From Saururus chinensis (lineage: Eukaryota > Streptophyta > Magnoliopsida > Piperales > Saururaceae): 64,000 nucleotides of DNA. A program made the position numbers and the translations under genes. Below, in pieces: positions 1-12,019 of this stretch (positions within the stretch are counted from its first letter, which is position 1; each line of letters begins with the position of its first letter). The stretch spans positions 9,114,001 through 9,178,000 of the forward strand of contig CP141150.1 of assembly GCA_035235625.1 (NCBI GenBank). Direction: 5' to 3'. The notes beneath the pieces were generated by a model. That model was not told where the DNA came from and ran no database searches. It was given only the letters and a program-made list of their open reading frames with translations.

Positions 1-1695
1 CCTTACCAGAGTCATATGATTGTGAAGATGAAATTAAATACTTCAAAGTCACATTACTATTGACGACAAGTCTTTCTTTGACTTGAACCCGCAACGAGCG
101 ATTAATGTTCATCAACCGTGTCTTTCCACCTACATGCACATCATCATTGTTAAGCTTTCCATTGTAATGAATGTAAATATCAATCATCTCTATTATGTTA
201 GTTCAAGGGTTATTGGATCAGTTGAAATGAAGCCTTTTTCACCTGGAATAGCTATTGTAATGGAAAAAAAAAGTTGGTTTTTACTGTCTCTAGTGACTCG
301 CTGGTGTCGCTGCTAGTTATCTCCTGTCGGCAAACTCTACCTTTCTACCAATCATTCCTCTCTTCCAGTATAACACTACACTATTCATTTATGTGGATCT
401 TTATAGGGATTGAGTTTATTTAAAACCTAAGGGTAGTTTCGTCGAAGGTAGGCAATATGACATTTAATGTTAAGAAGCAAAGATATGGAATTTTGGCTTC
501 TTTGGCTAGGTATTATAGAAAAAAACTCTTGGTATTTAGATGTTTTAATTGGGAAACCCTTGGATTTGTTTTCTCCCGTAAAGGCATTGTGCACCGTCAA
601 ATTTTGATCTAATGGTGTGCCTTAAAAAGCATCAGGTGGGGAATCAGAACGTGCATCCCCCTCATTTGAGATGAGCTATTCGATGAAAATTGGGTGGCTC
701 CCATCTTGCGATAGTAGAGTTGAGACGTGCAGTTTATCAGGAAATAGGTGGACACATTTTAAAAGCACAGATAGGAAAATAAGGCACTTGTGAGAGAGTG
801 CTGGTCAATTTTTGGAAGCCTATTGATTTGAGGAACCTAATTCTTGGCTCTTGAGCAGCTATAACTTCAGCATTCTGTATTTGTGCAAGCTTACCATTTG
901 TTTTAGATGATCATGTACATTCTAAATAACTGAAAGAGGAAATTGATTGTGTGTGTTATATATCCGAGGAACATGTAAGAGAAAAATTGTGGAGCGCAAC
1001 TTAACTTTCTGGGACTTGATTACATGAAAGAAAACAGCAGTCAACAGCCTTTTAGAACATGAAGAAGTGACCTTTTAGAGTCAAGAAATTCTGAAACTTC
1101 AAAGCGAGAAATTTCAAGTTGTGGCCTTCACTTCCTGGGCCATGCTTTTGAAGGTTGACAAAAACCAAATTAGCCCATCTCTTAGAAGTTTTAGTTGATC
1201 GGCCTAGCCGGTAATCGTAGGCTAAACGCTAAACTTGCTTCTATCAAACAGATTACTGGATTAACGTAGGACGGAGGGAATATATGTTATAATGAAAAAT
1301 ATATGCTCTAGGTTATGTAGTAAAAAATATACACCTAACATTATGTAAATTTGCTTTGGCTCACATTAGATAAAGAGATACTCAAGCCTACCTACCTCTC
1401 GAGTAATATCGAATATAGATAGCACAATTAAAATTACCCGACTAAAAAGCCCCCAAATACAATTGTACATCCAAAAGTACCTGCAATCATACACTGAAAA
1501 CCATCTAGTACATGCACATTCGAGGGCATATAAATGAGATTCATATATATCATAATAACTTTTTTAATATAAAAAAAATTATCTCCTATCCAATTTTTAA
1601 TGACAATTATTAAGTGACTAAGTATACACTTTTTAAGATTGCAAAAAAGTTAGTGGCAAAATTGAAAAACTACGAGGCAAAAAAGTGAAAAAAAA
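1..1695. other. intergenic, no gene recognised
   Basis: AT-rich sequence with only short open frames on both strands and no domain, splice structure or repeat that I recognise. A short stretch near 1266-1285 resembles the end of a Stowaway-type MITE, but no partner end was found. Confidence 0.5.
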
Positions 1696-1768
1696 TGGAG
1701 ATGCGGGGTATCGAACCCCGTACCTCTCGCATGCAAAGCGAGCGCTCTACCATGTGAGCTACATCCCC
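1696..1768 (-). tRNA. tRNA-Ala (anticodon TGC)
   Basis: On the minus strand 73 nt fold as a standard cloverleaf. The acceptor GGGGATG pairs with CATCTCC with one G-U pair and discriminator A. The anticodon stem CTCGC/GCGAG encloses loop TTTGCAT, giving anticodon TGC. The T-arm is CGGGG-TTCGATA-CCCCG with the canonical TTCGA B-box core. The D-arm reads TCACATGG where the other tRNA-Ala in this window has TCAGATGG. It reads GCA and related alanine codons. No CCA is encoded, as expected for a nuclear gene. Confidence 0.95.
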
Positions 1769-3056
1769 AACTTGTGACATTACTTTGCATTCAAAATTAT
1801 TCATATAAGAATAAAGTCATGTTCTTCATCACTTTGGAAAATAGAGAAGAGTTGTTCAGGAATGAGATTGGGATTACAAGACGTCTCTGGGACTTGCAGA
1901 TTCCGGGCATGAATCTGCAAGATGGCCTCTTCTGTAGTTGGAAGCAACTCTTGTGGGCTGTGGCACTGAGGGAGCAACACCATCGTCTCAGAGCCAAAAG
2001 CACTTTTTGGTTGAACTATCTTCATCTACCCGAGGCCCATGAATATCTTCTAGCTGTGTCTTTGCATGAAGGCAATCTGTAGCAAGCATAGCTTGGGATT
2101 TCAGGCAATGGAGGATATTTGTGCTGGGGGGGAAGAAAGCAACTAGATTGAATGGTTGGCTTTTTTGTTGCTCTTTATGGGAAGATTGAATAATTCTTTA
2201 CTTGTGTTATATATAGCAGTAGGATCATGGCCATGTCTGCACACTGCTCAAGTGTGGTCTTCAAACTTGTGGCTCTTCTGAATGCTGTTGTCACGGTTTA
2301 TTGCTATTAGCCTCACATCTTGTCCACCTCCTGCTTCTCTCAAACAAAATTCTCTCTCGCTCTCTCTCTTGTCTGGTTGTCTTCGAGGTTGCTTGTCTGG
2401 AATTTGACATGGACAATATATGCAAATTTTGTATCATAAAAGGACCTTAACCGTATCACGGAGTTGAAGATGGGCCACATGTTCACAAGTCATTGCTGTA
2501 CAGGGGCTGCAAGATCTAGCACTTTTTGGAAGCAAAGGGTCCTTTATGAACGCAAATGACATCACAACATGATCGTTCCAACATCTAAATGTTGATTTAT
2601 TCTTACGTTAGTAGAAATGGTGAATCTTAACAAGTTCATTTGCATGGTTCAAGCTTTGAATCATGTTTACTTCTAGGGAAAAAGCTGCAAACTCAAGGAT
2701 GAAGTATGATGCCATTATAAACGCTCATGATAGAAGTCCAAAATCATCTGGCTTAAGCTGCCAATTGCAAATGGGCTCTACACATACAGATGGTACTGAT
2801 ATGTTTTTCTATGTTGAATGAGAACTTGCTATTGTTAGGCTGGCCATGTCTACATGGCCTTTACTTCCTCCTTAAAACAAGATAAAACAGAGACCAAGGT
2901 AGGTAGTATGTAGTGTTCAAGTTGTCATCTTTCATTATCTAGCTAGTAATTGTTGTCTCTAAATGATTTCACATCAATGAATCATTCCTGTCCCCAAGTT
3001 TCAAATTCCTGCACAACGCCAGCTTAAATAACAATAGACAGGTACAAATCTGCCGG
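1769..3056. other. intergenic, no gene recognised
   Basis: Open frames here are short and match no family I know. Positions 2340-2390 are CT-rich. A short open frame beginning near 2234 (MSAHCSSVVFKLVALL) is hydrophobic but ends within about 30 codons, so it is not called. Confidence 0.45.
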
Positions 3057-3428
3057 GCCCTTCAAAGAAATATGATTCTCTCGCCATTCAATGCCTTCAA
3101 GCAAGAAAGGAACTGCTTACTCCACAATTGTCCAGGCACATGATCAGTTATCGGTTTCTTCTCAACCACCAAAAAGTGATGAATGATACCACAACAAAAG
3201 CAAGGAGACCCTAGTTTCTACAAATCCTTGTCTGCTTTAGTAGCTGGAAGGGACCAAATCTTTGTGGGCTCCCAGTATTTTGCAAGTGGGAGGTGGGTCT
3301 GAAAGCACGGTGGCTAGCTGGTAGCAACAATAGCATGACCATGTGAACCCACATGCAGAAGCAGTAATGCTGAGAAACGTCTTTTCCATATGCCAGCATT
3401 ATCCGTTATCTTTTGCTCACCCTCCCAC

Positions 3429-3438
3429 CTATATATAC
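3429..3438 (+). promoter_or_regulatory. TATA box of SAUR at 3563
   Basis: CTATATATAC lies about 130 bp before the start codon. The same motif at the same relative place precedes the paralogue at 20248. A CATATG hexamer, an element reported in SAUR promoters, is at 3387-3392 and is not kept in the paralogue. Confidence 0.6.
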
Positions 3439-3562
3439 CAAGCATGTTATCCTTGTCTTCAGCATCTTCTCTCATTCCTGTATCTCTTAAGATTCTACAC
3501 TTCTCCAACCTTCAGATATCTTTTCTCTTTATCATTGGTCTTTCAGCTGCTTCAGCTTAATA

Positions 3563-3844
3563 ATGGGTGTCAGATTGCCTGGGAAGCAGATGATGCGATC
3601 ATTAACAAAAAGCTCATTGAGTTTGGCTTCAGATGTCCCAAAGGGCCACTTTGCCGTCTATGTTGGTCAGAACCAGAAGAGATTTGTGGTTCCAGTCTCC
3701 TTATTGAAGAATCCTTCGTTCCAAACCTTACTGAGGGAGGCAGAAGAGGAATTTGGGTACAATCATCCAATGGGAGGACTCACAATTCCATGCACGGAGG
3801 ACACCTTGGTGATGCTCACTTCTGGTTTGGGCAGGAGGTCTTAA
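3563..3844 (+). CDS. SAUR family auxin-responsive protein
   Basis: Intronless 93-codon gene, a typical length for SAUR proteins. The protein opens [10 protein letters not shown] and carries the SAUR core: [10 protein letters not shown] at about residues 26-35, [15 protein letters not shown] at about 39-53, [17 protein letters not shown] at about 61-77, and a short C-terminus. SAURs are early auxin-induced proteins; in characterised members they inhibit PP2C.D phosphatases, keep plasma-membrane H+-ATPases active and promote cell expansion. The start is supported by alignment with the other SAURs here, all beginning MG(I/V)xL. A longer open frame overlaps in another phase (3343-3933) but lacks the family signature. 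The gene appears intact. It is about 90% similar to the copy at 20248 and clearly distinct from the 34-49 kb SAUR group. Confidence 0.93.
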   Translation: MGVRLPGKQMMRSLTKSSLSLASDVPKGHFAVYVGQNQKRFVVPVSLLKNPSFQTLLREAEEEFGYNHPMGGLTIPCTEDTLVMLTSGLGRRS

Positions 3845-4246
3845 GCATATTAAAGCGAAGAGCTGCCCAAGAGGATTTAGATGACTTACCAACTTTCACA
3901 ATTTTACTAACCTCAATACTTATGTACACATAATTTTTTTTTTGCCCTTTTATCCTTTTGTATTTAAATGAGCAAAGCTTATTATTTATTGTCCAATAGA
4001 GTATTTGTACTATATTTATCTCCCCATCTAAAGATCCTATATATCCAGAGACTGGATTTAATAGTAGACAGCTGCACAAGATGAGAGTTTGCCCCAAAGG
4101 TCCAATGTGAAAATGAAGCATGCATGTGAATCATGCAATATATATACTTGAGCCAAAATTCTTTATTTACGCAAAACAAAAATCATTCTTACTTTCTTTG
4201 ACCGTATTTCAAAACCTGTGAAACTAGGTGTGTGTTAGACTATCTA

Positions 4247-5891
4247 CTGTCCATTTCAATCCACATCTTTGCTTGTGTGGGGGCTCCTTGTTTCAAGTGA
4301 CTAGACTTGTCGAGGGCTTTCTATAAAGAGCTAGTATTGCTTAAATTAAGAAGAATTAGTAAACGATTATGTGAAAATAATATTGTCCCTATAGATATCA
4401 AAACATAACAGAAGAAGAAAGTCTAATTTTTGGTGATTATATTGAAGAAGAGAACATGATACTTAGAAGAAAGCTACTAAATTGTAGTTATCTTTGTTGA
4501 ACAGTGAAAGACGATTTGGAGAACGATTGATTGTGGGAACAGTATGATCTATTGCTACAAGTACTGGAATCTGCACCTGAGAGAACCGATACACCGCTCG
4601 ATCGGTCTTGGTTCGGGCGATTTAGACCAATATGAGAAATGATCAATCGGCAGTTTTGAGGATTAATCTGTCAATGGCCAGGGACACATTTTCTCTCTAT
4701 TTTGGACTCTTTATGATTAACTATTCCAGGATTTCTTTATCCATAAGGATATGATACCTTGTATGACCTAGAAGGTTTATAAGACTCAGACCGCTAGGCT
4801 ATGACAAACATTTTAAAAGCTTTAGCTTGTGGGAGTTGAGAGGATTTGACCGTTGTAAGAGTTTTGTAATCTTCTCATATATAATTCTTCCAAGGTTGAT
4901 TTCTGTGATAGATGGAGGTTAACACATTGCTAGATGTCACAAGCGCAGAGCTTTATCTAGTGTTCTCACCTGTGATGGCCTGACTACGCTGCGCAGCCAA
5001 TAGCCAATCTCACATCCTTCCCTCTCGTATGCGCAAGGGAAAACAAACAAGCAGCCTACACAGCCTTCTTTGGTGCAAAGGGGCTCCGCTCAATGCTAAT
5101 ATAACTTTGTCCGTCGGTTACAATGGCAGGGAGAAGGAGCAGGGCTGACTAGCCAAATCGCAGGCAGAGAGGGAGCACCTTCTCTATGGTTTGTCCTCTC
5201 TCTTTCTCTTTGGATTTCTGGATTTCTGAATGCCCTGGTCACCCCCAGCCTTCCCCCTTATATAGACTCAGCATACGAGTCCGAATCCCACTAGGAATAC
5301 AGTCCCAGCCTAAGTAAATACAGAGTCCCTCCCTGTCCCAACTCTTCCCAACCCAATGGGGCGTCATAACACAATATAGGAAACCTATGAGGAATCCGAG
5401 TTCGACTAGGAGTCCAACACCCTGCTGCCTATAGAGTTCTTCAATCCGAGGAAACCTGTGCATCATCTCCTACCCGTACTAGGAGTCGGACTGTGCTGCC
5501 TCCCTGTGTCCTAGTGCCCCTAGGAGTTCATCCCAAAGGGGTTGTGGCGCCCAGCACACCACTAGGAGTCCTGCCTGCGCAGGGACTCCGCCTCAGCCTG
5601 CTCTGCAAGGCGAGTGCTCATCTGGAACCGCTCTAACGCTGCTCCCAACATCCAACCGTGCCCAAGGGGCTGCCTAGGCTGTCCGTCGCCCAAGCCAACT
5701 TGGCTGTCCGCTGCCAAGTATAGGGGGTAACCGCCCCCTTGTCTATGCAAAAAGTGGAGGGGCTAACACTAGACCACCTTCAATTATGTATTTTTTTGTT
5801 ACATTTGTTTTCCACATTGAAGGTCATTGTTACATGCCTCTTCAAAAGGAGGTTTTGATCCCAATAACTAGTAGTTGAGGGAGGTTCAATA
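4247..5891. other. intergenic, possibly retrotransposon leader or LTR remains
   Basis: No coding region recognised. From about 4960 to 5760 the sequence is GC-richer and full of short repeated phrases such as CTAGGAGTC, which looks like non-coding retrotransposon sequence. It lies directly before the copia gag start at 5892, so it may be that element's decayed LTR and leader. No TG...CA ends or direct-repeat partner could be found. Confidence 0.35.
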
Positions 5892-6806
5892 ATGGCAAAT
5901 GAAACAAAGATAAAGATCGAGAAATTCAATGACACAAATTTTATGTTTTGGAGGATGCAAATTGAGGACTATTTGTATCAGAAGGATATGTGGCTGCCGA
6001 TTGGAAGGATGAAGCCAGAAAAGATGTCTGATGAAAATTGAAGAATCTAAATCGGAAAGCCCTTGAAATTGTGCACCTTGCTCTTATGGCACATGTTCCT
6101 TCTAATGTTTAGAAGGTAAATTCTGCTAATTCTTTATCTAATGCATTGGAATAATTGTATGAACAATCGACAACCGCAAATAAGTCTACCTGGTGAAGAA
6201 ATTATTTGAAGAAAAAAAATGATGTTTGAGGATGAGACCATGTCGTTGCATCTCAACATCTTCAAAGCCCTTATGAATTAATTGGAGGTTGTTTATGTCC
6301 CTTTTGATGAAGATGTGAGGTCCATTGAAAAATTGGGAGTCATTGGTAATTGCATATAGCAGTTCTTCTGGCAAGAAAAAGTTGAGGTTGATATATTACA
6401 TGCCTTCTTTTGACAGAGGGAAATTGGTGGAAAACTGATGACTCTACATATTCTAGTTTAGCATTAAGCATTGATATTGATAAAGGTCAATGCAAAGGAA
6501 GGGGATAATCATGTGGTGGTCGTGGCAAATCTAGGTGGGAAAAATCCAAATCTCGTTAAGGCAAGGAAGATGATGCATGCTAGAATTGTGACAAAAAAAG
6601 AGTATATGAAGAAAGATGATCAAGGAGGTAAAAATAGTGTCAACCTTACTAATTTTTTTGAAGCCAAATGCATGTTATTGTCTCTTAAATCCCATTGTGA
6701 ACCTTAGATTGTTGATTCCAGCCCATCATTTCATGCTACTTCTAATAGGGAGTTATTTGACAATTACGTGAATGATAATTATGGGAAAGTATATTTAGAA
6801 GAGGTA
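5892..6806 (+). pseudogene. Ty1-copia gag-protease remnant
   Basis: The reading from ATG at 5892 begins MANETKIKIEKF and continues NFMFWRMQIEDYLYQKDMW, the N-terminal gag signature of plant copia elements, then hits a stop. Further on, broken frames give a zinc-knuckle relic (C-stop-NCDKKR near 6572) and a protease relic, IVDSSPSFHATSNRELF near 6709, where the family has D-S-G-A. Many stops and shifts make it non-functional. Homology ends abruptly near 6806, where the 419 bp direct repeat begins. Integrase and reverse-transcriptase relics resume at 12990, so the element appears split by about 6.2 kb of inserted DNA. Confidence 0.75.
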
Positions 6807-7212
6807 AGAGTAAATTTTTCTTAGAAAGTCTATAAAGGTCCAAGGAAAATTCCCTCTCCCCTATCACACACCCCTCCCTCTCCCTCTCTCCACCTCTTTC
6901 TCTCTCCTCATGTTATTTACTCTCTCTATATTTATCTCTCTTCTTTCTCTCTCAATTGGAACTCTCTTTCATTTAATCTTCCCTACTTAATTTTTTTCTA
7001 TGTTATATTGATCAAAATATCTCATAATTAGTTTAGTGATCAGTAGGGTTTTCTTGGATTTCATAGGAACCAAATTTGTAGAAATCGAGCCCGATTCGAA
7101 AATCAGAGGTAAGGTAATTGACCAATGAATTTAGATTTTTTTTAATACTCATTAGCACTATTAGGACTTATATGATTTTTAGAATAGGGTTTGATCAAAT
7201 TCGGGTACGAAT
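6794..7212. repeat. 419 bp direct repeat, copy 1
   Basis: Near-identical to 11601-12019; by eye I see about two substitutions. It contains a CT-rich stretch (about 6850-6960) followed by AT-rich DNA. It has no TG...CA ends and no coding content. Copy 2 is wedged inside a 59 bp duplication, described separately. Confidence 0.85.
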
Positions 7213-7837
7213 TGGATATATTGTTTATTTTTTGTATTTTTGTAAATATTTAATTGGCATGATATTTTTGGCTTAGTATTACAAAATCCATAGACAATTC
7301 TATACATCTAAAAATCATGAAAATTTAATGACGATGCGCTCATAGTAGATTGATTTTCTATCACTATAGCAAAATGTACTATTCGAGACGCATTGCAAAG
7401 CATCACTAAAAATTACTACTTGCGACACTTATAAAAGCGTCATAAAAAAATTAACTATTATCTACATTTTTTCTAAAGCTTTGCTAATAGCACAACTATT
7501 AGAGACGCTTTATAAAAACCATCACTAATAGTTGATACTATTAGCGATGCTTTATAAAAGCATCACTTAAAGTTATATGTTTTAAATAAAAACTAAATAA
7601 TTTCAAACTATTAGCAATGTTTTTTAAAAGTGTCACTAATAGTATTAATAATAGAAACACTTTTATCAACTAATTGCTAATAAGTTGTACTATTAGCGAC
7701 ATTTCAATAAATGCATCACAAATAAAATAAATTTATTTTTAAAAAAAATTAAGATAATTACCGACATTTTATTAAGAATGGCGCTAATATTTTTTATTTT
7801 ATTTTACTTCATATTTATTATTTAAATATATATTAGG

Positions 7838-8875
7838 GTAGAGAGAGGAGAAGAGAAGAGAGAAAGAGGAGAGAGAAGAGAGAGGGAGAGGGGGAGAGAG
7901 AGTGTGTAGAGAGAGAGAGGAGAGATAGAGGAAGAGAGAGAAGGGAGAGGGGGTAGAGAGAGGTGAGAGAGAGATGTGAGAGAGTGAAGAGATCAAGAGG
8001 AGATAAGAGCTAGAGAGAGAGAGTGTGTGTGTACATAGAGGAATTTTATTTTATTTTATTATAAAATATTATATTTAAAAAATAAAATAAAAGTTATTAA
8101 TGATGCATAGGAATATGTGTCGCTAATATAATAGGTATTAGTGACGCATAATTTAATGTGTCACTAATATCTAGTGTTAATGACGTTTATAATTACGCGT
8201 CGCTAATAACTTTTTATTTATTTATTATTTTTAAATATAATATAAAAATAAAAAAATTTAAAAAATTAAAATTATAAGAAAGAGAAGACGAGGAAAGAGA
8301 AAGAGTAAAGAGAGAGAGGAGAGAGAATGAAGAGAGAGAGTGTAGAGAGAGAGATGAGAGAGAGGGAGAGAGAGTGAAGAGAGAGGTGAAAAGGGCTAGA
8401 GAGAGTGTGTGTAAAGAGAGAGGAATTTTAATTTTATTTTTTAAGATTTTTTATAAAATGTTATATTTAAAAATAATAAAATAAATAAAATAAAAATTAT
8501 TAGCGATGCTACTATACTAGGTTTTGGCAATGCATAATTTAATGCATCACTAATAACTTTTAATTTTTTTTATTATTTTAAAAATACAATATAAAAATAA
8601 AAAATCATAAAAAATAAAATTAAAGGAGAGAGTGTGTGTAGAGAGAGGCTAGAGAGAGAGAGGAGATAGGGATGAGAGAGGGACTAGAGAGAGGAGAGAG
8701 AGGGAGGGTAGAGAGAGAGAGAGTCAAGAGAAAGTGGGTAGAAAAAGAAAAAAGGAAGATAGAGGAGAGAGAGTGAAGAGAGAGAGATGAGAGGGTGTGA
8801 AGAGAGAGCGGGTTGAGAGAGAAAAGAGGTCCTAGATAGAGGATAGAGAGTGCATAGAGAGAGGAGAGAGAGGGA
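7838..8875. repeat. three GA-rich islands inside the CACTA-like element
   Basis: Purine tracts of GAGAGAG/GGGAGAG type occupy about 7838-8030, 8276-8423 and 8625-8875, separated by AT-rich DNA with TTAGCGACGC-type pairs. Long open frames here are simple-sequence artefacts. Confidence 0.85.
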
Positions 8876-9516
8876 AGGAAAAAAATTAAAAAAAGATGGC
8901 TATTAGAGACGCTCGGTAAAGAACATCGCTAATAGCACATGTAGTTGCGACACTCATTCTTAATTGTCGCAACTAATCATGATATTAGCAATGCAAATAA
9001 TCTTAGCTTTTTTAAAAAAACTTAGCTATGAGCGACGCTTAAAAGTAAGTGTTGCTAATAGCATAAGTAGTGGCAACACTTAAAAATAAGCAACTACTAT
9101 GATAATAGTGACACTCTTTACCGAGCGTCATAAATAGCCTTATTTTTGGTAAAGATTATATTTGAGCTATTAGCAATGCTCAGTAGAGAGTGTCACTAAT
9201 AGTATAAGTAATGATGACACTTGAGAATAAGCATCACAAATACTTATGCTATTAGCGACACTTTTTGCCGATCGTCGCAAATAGACTTATTTTTTTTAAA
9301 AAAATTGTACTACTAGCGACACTCACTATTTAGTGTCGCTAATAGCTAAATTTATTTTAGAAGAAAAAAACTAAGGCTATTTGTGGTGCTCATTAATGTG
9401 CGTCGCTAATAGCATGATTATTTGTGATGCTTAAGAATAAGCGTCACAACTGCATATTCTATTAGCGACGCTATTTACCGAGCGTTGCTAATAGCCTTAT
9501 TTTTAAAAAAATTACT

Positions 9517-9790
9517 TTCCCTCTTTGTCCTCTCTCTCTACCCCTCTTTGTCCTCTTTCACTCTCTTCTCTCCCCTCTCTCTCTTCCCTCTCTCCCCTCT
9601 CTCTATTCACTCTCTCTCACCCCTCTCTCTCTCTATTCACTCTTTGTCACCCCTCTCTCTATTCACTCTCTCTTACCCCCTCTCTCTGTTCACTCTCTCT
9701 TACCCCCCTCTCTCTATTCACTCTCTCTTACCCCTCTCTCTATTCACTCTCTCTTACCCCTCTTTCTATTCACTCTCTCCCCCCCCTCAA
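9517..9790. repeat. CT-rich tandem repeat
   Basis: Repeated units of about 25-30 bp, of the form CTCTCTCTATTCACTCTCTCTTACCC. It has the opposite strand polarity to the GA islands on the left of the same element. Confidence 0.85.
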
Positions 9791-10445
9791 CTGCACTCTG
9801 TTTTTTTTATTATCAGCGATGTTTAGAAATAAACGTCGCATAATGGTTTAATGATGATGTTTAGTTCTAATTGTCACTAATATCATCTTTCGCAATGCTT
9901 TTGCAATGTAGCAAAAGTCAATCGACACAGGCGAAAATTACTGCCCACAGTCAGGTGAAATTTCACTCGGCCATGCTTCAAATACCCCCCATTCCTTTCC
10001 GCACCCCACTTGACTCCCTCCGCCGTGTCTCCACCCATAGTTGACGATCACCACCGCCACCATTGTGATTCCGCAGCTCCCACTCTCTCGCTGACGATTG
10101 ACTGGTGAGACATCTTCTTGCCCTCTCTCCACCACTCCCTTCCTCTATCCACTGCTTCCCGCCGAACTTTATGCTCTTGGTTGTCGGAGTCCGGCTCCCC
10201 GTTCCCCCCTCTCTTCCCAGGCCCCCCTCTCCCTCCCCTCCTCTGCTTTGATATTTCCCCCCCTCTATGTTGTTGCCGGCGGAGGAGCCGGCTTTCGGGT
10301 GTCGTATTCTAGTGGGGGCCCCCTCCTCCCTCCAGCTCCCCCCTCTCTCCCTGGGTCCCCCCTTCCCTCCCCTCCTCCGCTTTTATACTCCCCACCTCTC
10401 TCCACTGTTGCTGACGGAGGTGCCAACTTCAGGTTTTGGATTTCG

Positions 10446-11134
10446 GCCACCCACCCCTCCTCCCTCCTCCTTTTAGATCCCCCCTCCCCCTTTCCATTGA
10501 AGTTGTTGGAGGAGGAGGGATCTCCGGGAACCACAGTCTGGCTCCCCACCACTCCCCCTCTCTCCCCGGGTCATTTGTTATGTCTCCCTGCTCAGTCTCC
10601 CCTCCCCCAACCTTGAGCCAGATCCGATGTCGCCGTTGGATTCCGGTGTTGCCCTCATCTTCCACCACCTTCCTTGGTTTCACTTCCCTTGGTCACCCCC
10701 CCCCCACCCCGTTCCCCCCCCCGACCCCACCTGGTTCCCCCACCCCACGCCACCCCACTTGGTTGCCCCCCCTCCCCGGTTGAAGGAGGACCTCTGGCTT
10801 TTCTGGCCAAAGAGGTCCTCCTTCAACTGGGGGGAGGGGGTGCAACCAAGTGGGGTGGGGGGAACCAGGTGGGGAGGGGGTGACCAGGGGAAGTGAAACC
10901 AAGGAAGGTGGTGGAAGATGAGGGCAACACAGGAATCCAGCGGCGACATCGGATCTTGCTCAAGGTTGGGGGAGGGGAGACTGAGCAGGGAGACATAACA
11001 AATGACCCGGGGAGAGAGGGGGAGTGGTGGGGAGCCAGACTGTGGCTCCCGGAGATCCCTCCTCCTCCAACAACTTCAATGGAAAGGGGGAGGGGGGATC
11101 TAAAAGCAGGAGGGAGGAGGGGTGGGTGGCCGGG
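10446..11134. repeat. large GC-rich inverted repeat (arms about 345 bp)
   Basis: The sequence from CGGCCACCCACCCCTCC (10446) reads back in reverse complement to 11134. The centre is near 10790-10810, where GTTGAAGGAGGACCTCT faces AGAGGTCCTCCTTCAAC. The same peptide-like string (MKPRKVVEDEGNTGIQRRHR) therefore appears on the minus strand at 10683 and the plus strand at 10893. The arms are C- or G-rich and encode no recognisable protein. Confidence 0.9.
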
Positions 11135-11545
11135 GGGGGATTTTAGTGCTCCAAAAGCGTCAATAATACTACATTAATAACGACGCTTAATAATGAGCGT
11201 TGCTAATAATGTAATATTAGAGCAAAAATAAGCGTTGCTAATATCATACTATTAACGACGCTTTGTCTTATACGTCACTAATGAGCATTAGCGACTTGAC
11301 TTTTATCGATGCTTTGTAAGTGTCACTAATAGTCATTAGTGACACTTTTATAACTAATAGTGTTGCTAAAGGTCATTTTTTTTGTAGTATATGATTTTTT
11401 GAGAATTTTCTGAAGTATAGGGTAGGTCAAAAGATAGAATTACCCCTCTAATTTTTACCATTTTTATAGTACCCAGATGTTTGATTTTTGGGGTACAAAT
11501 TTTTATGTTGACTTATTATTATGTTTAGTGCTCAGTAAACATTTT

Positions 11546-11604
11546 AGGAATGTTGTATATGTTTGTGATTTATTACAAATTTATCTCTAAAAATTATATT
11601 TTTA
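11546..11604. repeat. 59 bp direct repeat X, copy 1
   Basis: Runs from AGGAATGTTGTATATG to TATATTTTTA and is repeated exactly or almost exactly at 12020-12078. The two copies sit on either side of the second copy of the 419 bp repeat. Confidence 0.9.
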
Positions 11605-12019
11605 GAAGAGGTAAGAGTAGATTTTTCTTAGAAAGTCTATAAAGGTCCAAGGAAAATTCCCTCTCCCCTATCACACACCCCTCCCTCTCCCTCTCTCCAC
11701 CTATTTCTCTCTCCTCATGTTATTTACTCTCTCTATATTTATCTCTCTTCTTTCTCTCTCAATTGGAACTCTCTTTCATTTAATCTTCCCTACTTAATTT
11801 TTTTCTATGTTATATTGATCAAAATATCTCATAATTAGTTTAGTGATCAGTAGGGTTTTCTTGGATTTCATAGGAACCAAATTTGTAGAAATCGAGCCCG
11901 ATTCGAAAATCAGAGGTAAGGTAATTGACCAATGAATTTAGATTTTTTTTAATACTCATTAGCACTATTAGGACTTATATGATTTTTAGAATAGGGTTTG
12001 ATCAAATTCGGGTACGAAT
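11601..12019. repeat. 419 bp direct repeat, copy 2
   Basis: Copy of 6794-7212, placed between the two 59 bp X repeats. Differences seen by eye are GTAGATTT for GTAAATTT and CACCTATTT for CACCTCTTT. Confidence 0.88.

Larger units (their letters stand above)
3057..4246 (+). repeat. SAUR module, left copy (partner 19666-21076)
   Basis: Promoter, coding region and 3' flank are homologous to 19666-21076. The shared tracts start at GCCCTTCAAAGAAATAT and end near TCAAAACCTG(G)TGAAACTAG. The flanks carry many indels, so this duplication is much older than the 9 kb tandem duplication further right. The insertions now separating the two copies are copia, CACTA-like and P450/LTR material. Confidence 0.75.
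7362..11389. mobile_element. CACTA-like non-autonomous transposon, 4.0 kb
   Basis: The left end reads CACTATAGCAAAATG. The right end, read inward on the minus strand, is TACTACAAAAAAAATGACC, close to the CACTACAAAAA terminus of plant CACTA elements with its first base changed. Both ends are flanked by the trinucleotide TAT (7359-7361 and 11390-11392), matching the 3 bp target duplication of this superfamily. Subterminal regions (7370-7800, 8090-8210, 8890-9510, 11150-11380) are packed with diverged inverted pairs of TTAGCGACGCTT / AAGCGTCGCTAA, the expected transposase-binding repeats. No transposase is present. The cargo is GA-rich islands, a CT-rich block and a GC-rich 0.7 kb palindrome. 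Confidence 0.75.

Noticed and set aside
3343-3933. 196-codon open frame over the first SAUR gene, with a related frame at 20217
   Set aside because: It is a shifted reading of the SAUR DNA; similarity between the two copies follows from the nucleotide homology, and the SAUR frame carries the family motifs.
9485-10896. Long Ser/Leu- and Pro-rich open frames
   Set aside because: They come from CT-rich and C-rich simple sequence inside the CACTA-like element, with frames on both strands.
7370-11380. Regularly repeated short palindromes resembling a CRISPR array
   Set aside because: Repeats are diverged, unevenly spaced and arranged as inverted pairs inside a transposon in a plant genome; there are no constant repeats with unique spacers.
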